From: Desulfonatronum sp. SC1
Lineage (GTDB): Bacteria; Desulfobacterota; Desulfovibrionia; Desulfovibrionales; Desulfonatronaceae
Length of the DNA stretch: 64,000 nt
NCBI RefSeq assembly: GCF_003046795.1
Contig: NZ_PZKN01000015.1
Location: forward strand, 1 to 64,000
Reading direction: 5' to 3'
Positions within the stretch are counted from its first letter, which is position 1, and each line of letters begins with the position of its first letter. The translations under genes and the position numbers were made by a program. The notes beneath the pieces were generated by a model. It saw nothing but the letters and a program-made list of their open reading frames with translations. It was not told the origin of the DNA and searched no databases. Positions 18,920 through 27,078 of this stretch are shown here, in pieces.

Positions 18920-19004
18920 AATTTTGCCTCATTATATACTTTTTCTATTTTTTAAGTGCAATTATTACAAAAAGACTCCCCAATTGAGACAGCGGAATAT
19001 CGTA

Positions 19005-19124
19005 TCAGGTGCACCCCCGCAGCACGAACAACACCAACAAGATCGGGATCGGGATTCCCAAGGCCCACAGCAAAATCCATCCTATCTTGCCTCGTTCACT
19101 TTTCCGTAAATTCCATTTACTCAC
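19005..19124 (-). CDS. 39-residue single-helix membrane peptide (GTG start)
   Basis: A short gene with an excellent ribosome binding site (AAGGAGGAG, four bases before GTG). The product has a basic start (SKWNLRKSERGK), one membrane helix (IGWILLWALGIPIPILLVLF) and ends VLRGCT, with one cysteine that could be modified. Small proteins of the form LLWxLGIPIPxLLxLxLLRGCT occur next to CsbD and YqjD-type genes in proteobacteria; function unknown. A decayed paralogue lies at 5770-5907. Confidence 0.72.
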   Translation of the reverse strand: MSKWNLRKSERGKIGWILLWALGIPIPILLVLFVLRGCT

Positions 19125-19240
19125 AAGGCTCCTCCTTATCTTTCAGTATCAATAGGCTGCTGAAGAATTACCAAATACAGAATGAAACTACTCAGAACAT
19201 TTCCATGACAAGCCGGAACACAGCTGAGTAGTTACCATTT

Positions 19241-19594
19241 TTACCGAAAAAATTTTAAGGCCATATCTGAAAGCGCATGAACCACGGGTTCAGCGTACTG
19301 GCTGCCACCACGAGAATGCCGCGCACTTGCACTCAACAAAAGCCCCAGCCCGATTCCTATCCCCAATGCGATGAGCACTGTCTTCCCTGGATTATCGCTA
19401 CTATAGCTCTTGGCCTGATCATACGTCTCACTGACCTTCTGAGTCGTTCTATCGTACACATCGCCTACAGCCTTCTCCGCGGACCCTAAAGCCTCGGCAC
19501 CGCGCTCCAGGAGCTGATCAGCGTCACTATCGCTGCCGGGATTTCCATATTTCTGCTGTTTGGGGGTCTCGTACGTCTTGTTTTCGATATCCAT
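19241..19594 (-). CDS. DUF883-like (ElaB/YqjD-type) membrane-anchored protein
   Basis: A 117-residue protein with a polar, helical N-terminal part (ALGSAEKAVGDVYDRTTQKV, about 35-55) and one glycine-rich helix (NPGKTVLIALGIGIGLGLLL, about 68-87). This is the ElaB/YqjD layout: in E. coli the relatives sit in the inner membrane and bind ribosomes in stationary phase. The C-terminal extension (EPVVHALSDMALKFFR) is longer than in ElaB. It is the last of four genes read leftward from 20881 and ends the YqjD/YqjE-like cluster. Confidence 0.7.
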   Translation of the reverse strand: MDIENKTYETPKQQKYGNPGSDSDADQLLERGAEALGSAEKAVGDVYDRTTQKVSETYDQAKSYSSDNPGKTVLIALGIGIGLGLLLSASARHSRGGSQYAEPVVHALSDMALKFFR

Positions 19595-19603
19595 GTCATC
19601 CTC

Positions 19604-20119
19604 CTAAGAATGTTTAAAGGTTAGCTGTTCGTTTTCCCTGCGAATGTCGCGATCCCCTCGTGGGTTTGCGGTTGAGCCACGTCCATTGCGAGGATGAGAA
19701 CCTAAGCCGCTTGCACCTTCCGTCAAGGTTGCTTGATTGAGCCAGCCGGCGGCAGCCCTCGCGACAATGCCGACCAGGGCCAGCTTGACAAGCCCGGGGC
19801 TGCCGGCCCCCGGACTCAGGCCACCGAGAGAGCCACACACTTCCTCGGCAATGGGACGCATGATTTGCTCCAAGGGTGTAGCTCGCCTCGTGAAAACGCT
19901 CGAGGCCAAATAGCCGATGCCCGCGGCTACTCCCAAAGCCAGGTATGGGGAGTCATGCACATATTCGCGCCAATCCATTTTCTCTTTAATCCGCTCGCCG
20001 ATTTGTCCAACTGTCTGGGAGATGTTCTCTCTTTCTTTCGTAATATCCCGACGTATTTCTTCGGAACTCCGTTCGCCATTCAGTACACTTGAGTTGCTAC
20101 GATGCTCTTTTTCATTCAT
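19604..20119 (-). CDS. DUF3618-like membrane protein
   Basis: A 171-residue protein. Residues 18-50 carry the DUF3618-type helix (SSEEIRRDITKERENISQTV), followed by SPYLALGVAAGIGYLASSVF, a single membrane helix, and a second weak hydrophobic stretch near 110-128. It ends in an Arg/Asn-rich tail. Proteins of this group accompany YqjE/holin-X and YqjD genes in envelope-stress operons; function unknown. Nine bases separate it from the next gene downstream. GGAGG lies before the ATG. Confidence 0.72.
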   Translation of the reverse strand: MNEKEHRSNSSVLNGERSSEEIRRDITKERENISQTVGQIGERIKEKMDWREYVHDSPYLALGVAAGIGYLASSVFTRRATPLEQIMRPIAEEVCGSLGGLSPGAGSPGLVKLALVGIVARAAAGWLNQATLTEGASGLGSHPRNGRGSTANPRGDRDIRRENEQLTFKHS

Positions 20120-20152
20120 AATTTGCCCTCCTTTGCAGTTCCGGAAAACCTT

Positions 20153-20509
20153 CTATGGTTTCAGGATCGCTTTATTCAATCTCCTATAGCCGATGTAGGC
20201 AATGATCCCCCCGAAAAACGCAAGCGCTGCTCCGGTAGCGAGAGCTGCCATGACAGGGGCCATATACGAAGTGAGTTCGATGATCAGTGCAGCACAAAAT
20301 GACAAAAGTGCGGCAAAAATGATGAATGCTCCCGCGACGATGGTGAAGAATCCACTGCAAACGCTCGACACCTTCTCCCGTACTTCCTGAACAACGAGTT
20401 CAATTTCGTCATGCACCACCGAGGAAAAGTTGTTGGCAAGCTGTTCCAACAGTTCAGTGAACGATTCACGAGGCGAAGCAGAGTTCTTGTTTTCCACTTT
20501 TGTGCTCAT
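20153..20509 (-). CDS. YqjE/holin-X-like (DUF1469) membrane protein
   Basis: A 118-residue protein of the phage holin-X/DUF1469 family, called YqjE in enterobacteria. An N-terminal amphipathic helix (SFTELLEQLANNFSSVVHDE) is followed by VQEVREKV and two membrane helices (VAGAFIIFAALLSFCAALII and APVMAALATGAALAFFGGII). Despite the family name it is not a phage lysis gene; it travels with YqjD. The order YqjD-like, YqjE-like, DUF3618, DUF883 at 20881-19241 repeats a common proteobacterial stress operon. A strong GGTGGGGGAAC leader precedes the start. Confidence 0.78.
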   Translation of the reverse strand: MSTKVENKNSASPRESFTELLEQLANNFSSVVHDEIELVVQEVREKVSSVCSGFFTIVAGAFIIFAALLSFCAALIIELTSYMAPVMAALATGAALAFFGGIIAYIGYRRLNKAILKP

Positions 20510-20524
20510 AGAGTTCCCCCACCT

Positions 20525-20881
20525 TTATTTCCTGCGTCGCAAAACAACTCCAATAATCAAACCAATGGCTCCCGCTACCAAGAGACTCCGTCCCGGGTGC
20601 TGCTTGATACATTCCCTGACTCTGCCTTGCGCCTGTTCATAGTCGAATTGCCGAACATACCCGGCGGACAGGTCCAACAACTCGGATGCCTGCTTTCCAT
20701 ACTGCGCAATACCGGATTGTGCATCCTGACCAGTGGCATTTTCGCCTAACGCCTCAGCAACGGTTTCCAACTGATCAGCAATAATATTTTTGACATTTTC
20801 AAAGCCGTGCGACTTGCCTGAGTGTTGAGACATTCCCGCGGTTTCTCCCGTATTGCCAACTCTCTGATTGTATATACCCAT
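20525..20881 (-). CDS. YqjD/DUF883-like protein
   Basis: A 118-residue protein with a soluble helical region (FENVKNIIADQLETVAEALG and GKQASELLDLSAGYVRQFDY) and a C-terminal membrane helix, HPGRSLLVAGAIGLIIGVVL, ending RRRK. This is the YqjD/ElaB type that anchors ribosomes at the membrane in E. coli stationary phase. It is the first gene of a four-gene leftward cluster. The start at 20881 follows GAGGTGAACC; MSQHSGK at residue 16 is a second possible start. The -10/-35 region could not be picked with confidence. Confidence 0.75.
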   Translation of the reverse strand: MGIYNQRVGNTGETAGMSQHSGKSHGFENVKNIIADQLETVAEALGENATGQDAQSGIAQYGKQASELLDLSAGYVRQFDYEQAQGRVRECIKQHPGRSLLVAGAIGLIIGVVLRRRK

Positions 20882-20934
20882 GGTTCACCTCGTAAAATAT
20901 TGTTGCAGGCGGCGATTTTCCGGAAATTGAGGAT

Positions 20935-21104
20935 CGCCCTTTCAGGGCTATTCTTGTTCTGCCATCTCCGTCCCAGGGCGTTGCCCTGGGCTATCGCATG
21001 CCGCCCCGTTGGGGCTGAAGAACAAGCTCTGAAAGAGGCGAAATGGTCAGCCCAAGGCAACGCCTGGGAACCTGGGAGATATCCTTCATAGCCCTGAAAG
21101 GGCG
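20935..21104. repeat. MITE-like element with 16-bp terminal inverted repeats
   Basis: CGCCCTTTCAGGGCTA (20935-20950) and its exact reverse complement (21089-21104) bound 170 bp. Inside are hairpins CCCAGGGCGTTGCCCTGGG and GCCCCGTTGGGGC and a second inner inverted pair (CTTGTTC/GAACAAG). No coding capacity. It fills most of the 20882-21215 gap. Confidence 0.75.
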
Positions 21105-21167
21105 GCCTGAAAGGAAGAGACTCTTCCCAAAAACTCGTAATGCTCCCGGCTTGCTTCTATTCGCGCC

Positions 21168-21202
21168 GGAACAGCCGGCAAGGATCCGGCTGTTCCGGCT
21201 GA
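21168..21202. terminator. strong hairpin after BON lipoprotein gene
   Basis: CCGGAACAGCCGG pairs perfectly with CCGGCTGTTCCGG around a six-base loop (about 21168-21199). It follows the stop of the leftward BON gene at 21216. There is no T run on that strand, so it may only stabilise the transcript end. Confidence 0.55.
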
Positions 21203-21215
21203 TCTTGGACGAGGA

Positions 21216-21662
21216 TCACTCGATGGTCATGTTGTTGACCACATTATTTACGCCGGGAAGATCTTTCACAAAATTGGCGACCGCTTCCATTTCAGCCGCA
21301 TCTTTGACCTGGCCGCTCAATGTTACCACTCCATCCTTTGTCTCGACGTTGGTGTCGAGGCCGCTGGTCAAGGGATTTTCCAGTAACGCCGCCTTGACCC
21401 GGCCTGTTATGGCCGCGTCATCGCCCTGTTCGAGCGTGGTCTCCATCATTTGGCCCGGCGTTCGTTCACCTGATTCATCAGTGACCTTTGCTTCAGTCAT
21501 CGCTGCCGTGCCATCTCCAACATCTGCTGCGCCACTTGGCATGACTGAAACTTTATCGCTAGATTCCTGGGGGACATTAGTCTCTGATGTACAGCCGACG
21601 TTGATTAAGAATATAATTGCCGAAATAATCATCAGTATTGAGTGATTCATCGATTTTATCAT
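21216..21662 (-). CDS. BON-domain exported protein (probable lipoprotein)
   Basis: A 148-residue protein with an N-terminal hydrophobic export signal ending LINVGC, which may be a lipobox, although the -3 residue is Asn, unusual for lipoproteins. A polar linker (about 25-80) leads to one BON domain (DDAAITGRVKAALLENPLTS, then VVTLSGQVKDAAEMEAVANF and GVNNVVNNMTIE). BON domains bind phospholipid or pore proteins in the envelope (OsmY type). Its BON C-terminus is very like that of the triple-BON protein at 26175-26948. It is read from promoter copy D (21891-21972). Confidence 0.85.
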   Translation of the reverse strand: MIKSMNHSILMIISAIIFLINVGCTSETNVPQESSDKVSVMPSGAADVGDGTAAMTEAKVTDESGERTPGQMMETTLEQGDDAAITGRVKAALLENPLTSGLDTNVETKDGVVTLSGQVKDAAEMEAVANFVKDLPGVNNVVNNMTIE

Positions 21663-21890
21663 GGTGCTTTTTCTCCTTGTTTTGTTTTGGTTGTAGGTAT
21701 TTAAAATGAGACACGTTCAGCTTTGAAATTGAGATGCTCCTCCTCATCTTTGGTTTATTTTGCGGCTTCCTAAACTGTGCGTTGAGGAAGCTGAGAAATA
21801 TATCGAACCCTTATCTTCTCCCTGAACTTTGAAGATTAATAAATGCATGGTTTTTCAATCACTCACCGCGGAGCCAAGCCTATGGTTAAG

Positions 21891-21972
21891 AGAATAACCT
21901 TATTTTAAGCTGCGTCTGTAGGGGAATCGCTCATTTTTACGAGGATAAATCACGGAAGACAGGAATTTTTCC
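21891..21972 (-). promoter_or_regulatory. stress promoter module, copy D
   Basis: Leftward: CTACAGAC (GTCTG at 21914-21918), a 17-base spacer and TATTCT at 21891-21896 as -10. The upstream palindrome GGAATTTTTCC is at 21962-21972, 48 bases from GTCTG. It faces the BON protein gene. The remainder of the 21663-22033 gap shows no gene. Confidence 0.78.
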
Positions 21973-22033
21973 CGGATGGAGGTGTTCGGATGAAGTTGCC
22001 GCCGTGTCAAAGGCAAACCCAGAGGATCGCTTT

Positions 22034-22948
22034 TTAACGCACGCCTTTCATGTCCGGCGTGAATATTTGATAGTTGTTACGCCCTTTTTGCTTGGCAAAA
22101 TACATGGCCGTGTCGGCATTGCGGATAATTGTTTCTTTATCCTTGCCGTGATCGGGAAAGAGGCTGATGCCGATGCTCAAGGTGGCGTGGAGACTGTGGG
22201 TGCCGATACGATGCGGCTCGACCATGGCCGCGATCAACTTTTGAGCGGCAAGGACAGCGCCATGCTCGCCTTTGACGTCGACCAGCAAAACCACGAATTC
22301 GTCGCCACCCTGTCGGCTGACCGTATCCGAAAAACGAATGCAGGCCTGCAGACGCTTTGCAATGGACTGAAGCAGTTGGTCACCCGCGGCATGCCCGAGC
22401 GAGTCATTGATGTGCTTGAAGTTGTCGATGTCCAGATACAGCAGGGCGACCTGAATGCCGTGACGCTGCGCAAGGGCGATCGAACGCTCCAGACGGTCGT
22501 CCAGCACTGCACGATTCGGCAAGCCCGTAAGATAATCGTGCTCTGCCAAATGGGCCATTTTCGCGGCGATCTGTTCAGCGGTCTCAGCCTGCGTCTGGGC
22601 GTGAATAGTCGCCACGACAAGCTGCTCGTTGACGTCACGCAGCAGCGCCTCGGAATGCCCGCCTGGCTCTGCCGAGATGTCCTGTTCATAAAGATCGATG
22701 TCTTTGTCCCGTTGGCCCGTGTCACCTCCGCGCCGATCCGCAACCCCTCGTCGCCGGCCTGTGCCATCTCCGCGCCGATCTGGACCAGAAAACCTGTGGC
22801 ATTTATCATTGGTCTGTTTATTTCCGGAATTTGCTTGCCCGGCAAAGGCATGCTCGGCCACTGAACCCGAGGGCAAGGTGTTTTCGGTTTCCTCAAACAG
22901 ACTCTCCTGGGCGTTTTTCGGTTGCAGACGATTCTGCATGTGGATCAC
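22034..22948 (-). CDS. GGDEF diguanylate cyclase
   Basis: A 304-residue protein whose C-terminal half (about 130-300) is a complete GGDEF domain that should make c-di-GMP from GTP. The active-site loop is RQGGDEFVVLL and an inhibitory I-site RxxD is present five residues before it (RFSD). The N-terminal 75 residues are Arg/Gly/Asp-rich with no known fold; a helical stretch EALLRDVNEQLVVATIHAQT links to the domain. No membrane segment, so probably soluble. The start overlaps the stop of the KaiC-like gene by 4 bp (ATGA), so the signal output may be coupled to that ATPase. Confidence 0.88.
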   Translation of the reverse strand: MIHMQNRLQPKNAQESLFEETENTLPSGSVAEHAFAGQANSGNKQTNDKCHRFSGPDRRGDGTGRRRGVADRRGGDTGQRDKDIDLYEQDISAEPGGHSEALLRDVNEQLVVATIHAQTQAETAEQIAAKMAHLAEHDYLTGLPNRAVLDDRLERSIALAQRHGIQVALLYLDIDNFKHINDSLGHAAGDQLLQSIAKRLQACIRFSDTVSRQGGDEFVVLLVDVKGEHGAVLAAQKLIAAMVEPHRIGTHSLHATLSIGISLFPDHGKDKETIIRNADTAMYFAKQKGRNNYQIFTPDMKGVR

Positions 22949-24435
22949 CGTTTACCTTGATCGTCCTGACCGCGCCTTTTTGTTCGCGTCGGCTGCCCGC
23001 CCAGGATTCCCTCGTACTCGATCACCGGGTCGCCGATGACAATGCCCTCATCGGTTATCTCGTACCGCCTGATTTCCTTGTCGTGGGCGCTGGCCCGGAC
23101 CTTGACCACCGCCATGACCCGCTGCAAAGTGCTCCGCACTTCAATGTAGCGCTGGACGATGATCGCGTCGGTGAGAAACGCCGCCCCGTAGGGGCTGAAC
23201 CGCAGATCAATATAGCGATCCTCAAGTTCTGACGTCATCAGCACCGTCACCCCGAGCCCGGACAGCACCGCGAACATCCGAAAAAGAGACTCGCGAAAAT
23301 CCTCGCGAAAAGTCGGCGCCACGGCCAGTTCGAAGCCGGACAACGAATCGATCACCACGCGCGTGGCCTTCATTCGGTGAATGACTTCGGTCAGACGATG
23401 AACGATCTCGTCGATGGACAGATCCAGGGGACGGGTATTGATCAGGCCGATTTGTCCGTTACGGATCATATCGTTGAGCGCGCGCATCCAGGATTGACTC
23501 GGCGTTTGCTCAAAAGCAACGATCACGCCCGGTTCGCCCCGGCGGACTCCTTCGGCAAGGAAGGCGTCCGCCAGAATGGTCTTGCCCGACCCGGACGGTC
23601 CGGCCACCAACAGTGAATATCCCGACGGCAAACCGCCGCCCAGCATTTCGTCCAGGCGCGGCACGCCTGTGGCCAGCCTCTCCCGGCCTCGCAGCTCCCC
23701 GGCAACCAACGGGGCGTCTGCGATGCCTTCAAGAACCAGCGCGGTCGGGTAGACGACGATCCCCGCGCTGGTGATGCTGAAGGTATGCATCCCCGGTCGG
23801 ATCGCCTGGCCGCGCATTTTCAGAACATGTATTTTGCGGACCATGGAATTCCTATGGACGCTCTGACGCAGCGAGAGCAGGCCATCGGCTACCGTAAAAA
23901 CCGGATGATGGACGCTTTCCGACCAGTATTCTCCGATCAGGAAAGAGGTGGTCTGCCAGCAGCCCAGCTGAATTCCGAGCTGCTGGATGAACTGTTGCAG
24001 GCTGATGGTATTATCTGGAAGATGTTGCGCCTCATACATGACCGAGCGGAAAGAATCGACGAAGACCAGTCCCGGCGGGGAAGCCTGGACTTCTCGCACG
24101 ATGCGCGCCAGCACACGGGCGTAGTCGCCGGTTGCGATGTCCTCGCTCAAGCTGACGAAACGAATCGCGTCGTTGATCTTGTCCGGGTTGAAGAACGAAA
24201 ACTGCTGCTGATAGCGCAGCATCTTTAACGGCGGTTCGCCGAGCACGTTGAAAAACAGAGCAGGATGCTCCCGTGTTGCCAGGGAGAACATGATCTGGTG
24301 CGCCAGTGTCGTCTTGCCGGACCCTGGAGGCCCAATAATGATATTCAAGGAATATTCCGGCAAGCCTCCGCCCAAGATCGCATCAAGTCCTGGCACGCCC
24401 GTGGCCAGTCGGCGGATGGCTGTTTTATTGCTCAC
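22945..24435 (-). CDS. KaiC-like dual-ATPase protein
   Basis: A 496-residue protein with two RecA-like KaiC domains. Domain 1 (about 8-240) starts RLATGVPGLDAILGGGLPEY with Walker A GPPGSGKT, and domain 2 (about 250-480) starts RLATGVPRLDEMLGGGLPSG with Walker A GPSGSGKT. Walker B-like strands are GLVFVDSFRS and RVVIDSLSGFE. Non-cyanobacterial KaiC homologues of this kind act in stress response and signalling rather than a proven clock; no kaiA or kaiB is present in the window. It overlaps the small upstream gene and the GGDEF gene by 4 bp each, so the three are one operon. Confidence 0.9.
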   Translation of the reverse strand: MSNKTAIRRLATGVPGLDAILGGGLPEYSLNIIIGPPGSGKTTLAHQIMFSLATREHPALFFNVLGEPPLKMLRYQQQFSFFNPDKINDAIRFVSLSEDIATGDYARVLARIVREVQASPPGLVFVDSFRSVMYEAQHLPDNTISLQQFIQQLGIQLGCWQTTSFLIGEYWSESVHHPVFTVADGLLSLRQSVHRNSMVRKIHVLKMRGQAIRPGMHTFSITSAGIVVYPTALVLEGIADAPLVAGELRGRERLATGVPRLDEMLGGGLPSGYSLLVAGPSGSGKTILADAFLAEGVRRGEPGVIVAFEQTPSQSWMRALNDMIRNGQIGLINTRPLDLSIDEIVHRLTEVIHRMKATRVVIDSLSGFELAVAPTFREDFRESLFRMFAVLSGLGVTVLMTSELEDRYIDLRFSPYGAAFLTDAIIVQRYIEVRSTLQRVMAVVKVRASAHDKEIRRYEITDEGIVIGDPVIEYEGILGGQPTRTKRRGQDDQGKR

Positions 24436-24872
24436 TGTAGCCTCTCCTGCTCAGACGCCGATGGAGAGAATGCCCACATCGGGCCCAACAACCGTTCTAC
24501 CAATGCCTCTCCAATCATGTTCGACAACAGTATGACGAAGTTCGCAAGCAGAGTGTGGCTAGCCCCCGAGGCGGCATCCGGGTCGCGGCTCGCAATGCAT
24601 GCCTTGAGGCCTGAAAGCATGGTGGCGCTGTCAACATTATCCCATACATTTGACAGCCACGGGTAGGCGGCACTTGTCAGGTACAACGAGCGCCCCCAAA
24701 GGGCGTCGACCCCCCGTTCGCCGATTACCGGCGAGAGCCTGGCGGACACCTGATGCCAGGTCTTGAGTGTGGCTTCGGCGATCGCACCGGCATTGGCCGG
24801 GGCTTTTCCGACATTGTTCAACGACGTGTAACGTACGGTTTCCAGATACATGCTATCCTCTGTTCTTGGCAT
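24432..24872 (-). CDS. unrecognised small protein heading the KaiC-GGDEF operon
   Basis: A 146-residue soluble protein that I do not recognise. It is largely helical, with TWHQVSARLSPVIGERGVDA and LWGRSLYLTSAAYPWLSNVW in the middle and a hydrophobic helix ASHTLLANFVILLSNMIGEA near 105-125. The stop overlaps the KaiC-like start by 4 bp, which suggests a partner, adaptor or input subunit. Two starts are possible, 24872 after GGAGGTAAC and seven codons later after GAGGATAGC. No enzyme motif is visible; a phosphotransfer-like helical bundle is conceivable but not supported by any His motif. Confidence 0.75.
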   Translation of the reverse strand: MPRTEDSMYLETVRYTSLNNVGKAPANAGAIAEATLKTWHQVSARLSPVIGERGVDALWGRSLYLTSAAYPWLSNVWDNVDSATMLSGLKACIASRDPDAASGASHTLLANFVILLSNMIGEALVERLLGPMWAFSPSASEQERLQ

Positions 24873-25079
24873 TGAAACGTTACCTCCAGTGCGGCGTTGA
24901 CTTGAAAACCGGGCAATCGCTCCGAGTTTTTTTGTTCAATTGCTCAGCGTGTTCGCATTGCAAGGCACGAACGGGTCCAGCCTGTCTCGATATTTGGCAT
25001 GGTTTGTCTGAAATTCCGCCTCCCCAAGTGAACCATTTTTTAAAGGCCCGCACAGAAATTCGTTGCCTCGCCCGCGAGA

Positions 25080-25397
25080 TCATCGTCCCAATAAAAAGCG
25101 TAACTCTTTATCCGTCATGGAATACTTGGCCGATTTCTCACCCTGATAGGTTCCTCTCCGGTCTTCGCTGTTCCGGCGCTCCCAGGCAACTTGTGGCGAT
25201 AACCCATCCTTTTTTGGGAATAATTCTCCATCATTCATTCGAGTTGCAGTCCTTCGAGACGACCCGTGATCTCCAAGCGTACGCCTTTCACCTTCAAACC
25301 GCCTGTCCAGGCCGCTTCTTCGGTCGGACTGCTCCCTTCGATCCGCTCCCTGTCTTCGGCGTCCTCCATCTGCCCTGTTGCTTTGTCGTTGTTCCAT
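25080..25397 (-). CDS. Arg-rich protein with DRR repeats
   Basis: A 105-residue, strongly basic and acidic protein. Residues 8-45 repeat a D/E-R-R unit every six to eight residues (GGRRRQGADRREQSDRRSGL, then DRRFEGERR), and ERRNSEDRRGTY recurs near 80. Such DRR-repeat leaders occur in many deltaproteobacterial hypothetical proteins, often before a PilZ-like domain, but no such domain is obvious here. The start at 25397 follows a GGGGGGTG site; an extension to 25469 is unsupported. Function unknown. It lies alone; 24873-25079 shows nothing. Confidence 0.55.
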   Translation of the reverse strand: MEQRQSNRADGGRRRQGADRREQSDRRSGLDRRFEGERRTLGDHGSSRRTATRMNDGELFPKKDGLSPQVAWERRNSEDRRGTYQGEKSAKYSMTDKELRFLLGR

Positions 25398-25506
25398 GTT
25401 CACCCCCCTTGTCACCCTATCGCTTCGATTACAGGAAACGTAATTTCTCACACTGTCCAGTGAAGCCAAGCTTGATCATCCTCCGGGAACTACTATCATC
25501 GGGTTG

Positions 25507-26073
25507 CTACCGATACCGATTCAGGTCTATTTCCAATGTATCGAGCCTGCGCGAAATGTCAGCTCCTTCCTCGTACGTCATGGCCCTGCCTCCTTCCGTC
25601 ATGTGCAGGTAATCACGCCGAACGGAGTCCAGCCTGTATTGAATTTCGCGTCCCTCTCCAGCGGGCAAGCGTCCGCTGACTCTCCCATCGTCAATTGTCC
25701 ATTGAAGCGCGACAATCCTGTCCCCGGTCCGTGGTCCTTCCATTCGTATTGGTCGAACAAGTGCCCGGTCAATTTCATTGCCAAGCCTTTCAAGTCGCAC
25801 ATTGAGTCTGTCCCACTCATCACGGCGAACAGGTTTGTTTCTCAAATCCGTAGAGTCTGTTCGAATGCCCTTCAGTGTCGTCAGGAACATCTGCGACTGG
25901 TCAGGGGTGAGCGCGCCTGTTTTCAGCCCATCTCCAATCTTTTCCTGGATGACAACCATCCTGTTTTCCGCGCTGCGTTCATAATCCGGCCATGTTTGAG
26001 GCATGGCCGCACATCCAAAAAACAAGGCGACAACAGCGACCACAAGTGCCGTCGAAAATAGTTCGTTCTTCAT
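25507..26073 (-). CDS. periplasmic lipoprotein of unknown function
   Basis: A 188-residue predicted lipoprotein with signal LFSTALVVAVVALFFGCAAM; the lipobox FFGC gives a lipidated cysteine at residue 21. The rest is charged and helical, with WPDYERSAENRMVVIQEKIG near 28-47 and RRLDTLEIDLNRYR at the end, and no transmembrane segment. It has no recognised domain. The gene starts about 60 bp beyond the terminator that ends the triple-BON gene, and is itself leftward, so it must have its own promoter in that short gap. GGAGGGCGGAAA precedes the ATG. Confidence 0.7.
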   Translation of the reverse strand: MKNELFSTALVVAVVALFFGCAAMPQTWPDYERSAENRMVVIQEKIGDGLKTGALTPDQSQMFLTTLKGIRTDSTDLRNKPVRRDEWDRLNVRLERLGNEIDRALVRPIRMEGPRTGDRIVALQWTIDDGRVSGRLPAGEGREIQYRLDSVRRDYLHMTEGGRAMTYEEGADISRRLDTLEIDLNRYR

Positions 26074-26126
26074 TTTCCGCCCTCCTCTCTTCCCGCCAAC
26101 TTTTCAGAGACTCACGACAACGCATA

Positions 26127-26159
26127 ATAAAAAGCCTTCCCGGCCATGGCCGGGAAGGC
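26127..26159 (-). terminator. intrinsic terminator after triple-BON gene
   Basis: Perfect palindrome GCCTTCCCGGCC/GGCCGGGAAGGC (26134-26159, around ATG-like centre) followed on the minus strand by a T run at 26127-26133. It ends stress cassette 2. Confidence 0.9.
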
Positions 26160-26174
26160 AACTTTCGCTTTGGA

Positions 26175-26948
26175 TCACTCGACGGTCATGTTGTTGACCA
26201 CATTCTTTACGCCCTTTACGTCACTGGCGTATTTGGCGGCCAACTCTTTTTCCGCCGCGTTTTTGGCCACACCGCTCAATGTGACCACGCCATCGCTGGT
26301 CTCGACCTTGGTGTTCAGGGCGCTGGTCGAGCGATGAGACAGCAAGGCTGCTTTGACCAGGGCGGTGATGGAGGCGTCGTCGATCTTATCGCCCACGGTT
26401 TTTTCCTCCGGCTTCTTTTCAGCTGGTTTTGCGGGAGTCTTCGCAACCGTCATCTCGTTTATGACCTCTTTGACCCCCTCGACATCCCTGGCATACGCGG
26501 TTGTCAGGTCAATTTGCGCCTGGTTGTCCGCTTCCCCTTTCAGGATCACGATCCCGTCCTCGGTGCTCACTTCGGTCATGGCGCTGACGCTGCGATGGAA
26601 CAAGAGCGTGGATTTCACTTTCAGAGTGATCCACGCATCCGACATCTCCGCGGGACGTTCACCTTTAAATTCCAGCTCGTTGTTCACACTTTTCACTCCG
26701 GGCAGATTCGCCGCGGTCTCCTGGGCCAGAAGCTTGTGCGATTCTTCGGCGACCGTTCCCGATAACGTCACAACACCATCCTTGGACTGGATTTTTACAT
26801 CGCCGTTCTTGAGGAATGTCTTGAACACGTAAGACTCTTTTGCTGATGCTATGATCCGGTCGTCCGTTTCAGAGGCAAAACTGACATTGATTAACAATAG
26901 TGAACCAAAAACAGCTAGCAGCAGTATGCGATACATCGTTTTTTCCAT
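26175..26948 (-). CDS. exported triple-BON-domain protein
   Basis: A 257-residue periplasmic protein with a cleavable signal (YRILLLAVFGSLLLINVSFA) and three BON domains in tandem: one near 35-95 (VVTLSGTVAEESHKLLAQET), one near 100-165 (IVILKGEADNQAQIDLTTAY) and one near 190-257 (VVTLSGVAKNAAEKELAAKY). Between the second and third is a Lys/Pro/Glu-rich linker (AKTPAKPAEKKPEEKT). OsmY-type BON proteins protect the envelope during osmotic or lipid stress. The chosen ATG (26948) follows GGAG by nine bases; another ATG two codons upstream is possible. It ends stress cassette 2 and is followed by a strong terminator. Confidence 0.88.
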   Translation of the reverse strand: MEKTMYRILLLAVFGSLLLINVSFASETDDRIIASAKESYVFKTFLKNGDVKIQSKDGVVTLSGTVAEESHKLLAQETAANLPGVKSVNNELEFKGERPAEMSDAWITLKVKSTLLFHRSVSAMTEVSTEDGIVILKGEADNQAQIDLTTAYARDVEGVKEVINEMTVAKTPAKPAEKKPEEKTVGDKIDDASITALVKAALLSHRSTSALNTKVETSDGVVTLSGVAKNAAEKELAAKYASDVKGVKNVVNNMTVE

Positions 26949-27078
26949 GGTCATATTCTCCTTGTTGGCTATGGATAAATTTATTGGCACTTATTCCGCA
27001 TTACACACGCTAATTCATTTTCATTGTATTATCTCCTTAATGTAAAAATAGTCCGTTTCCGTGGAATCGCGCACAACC

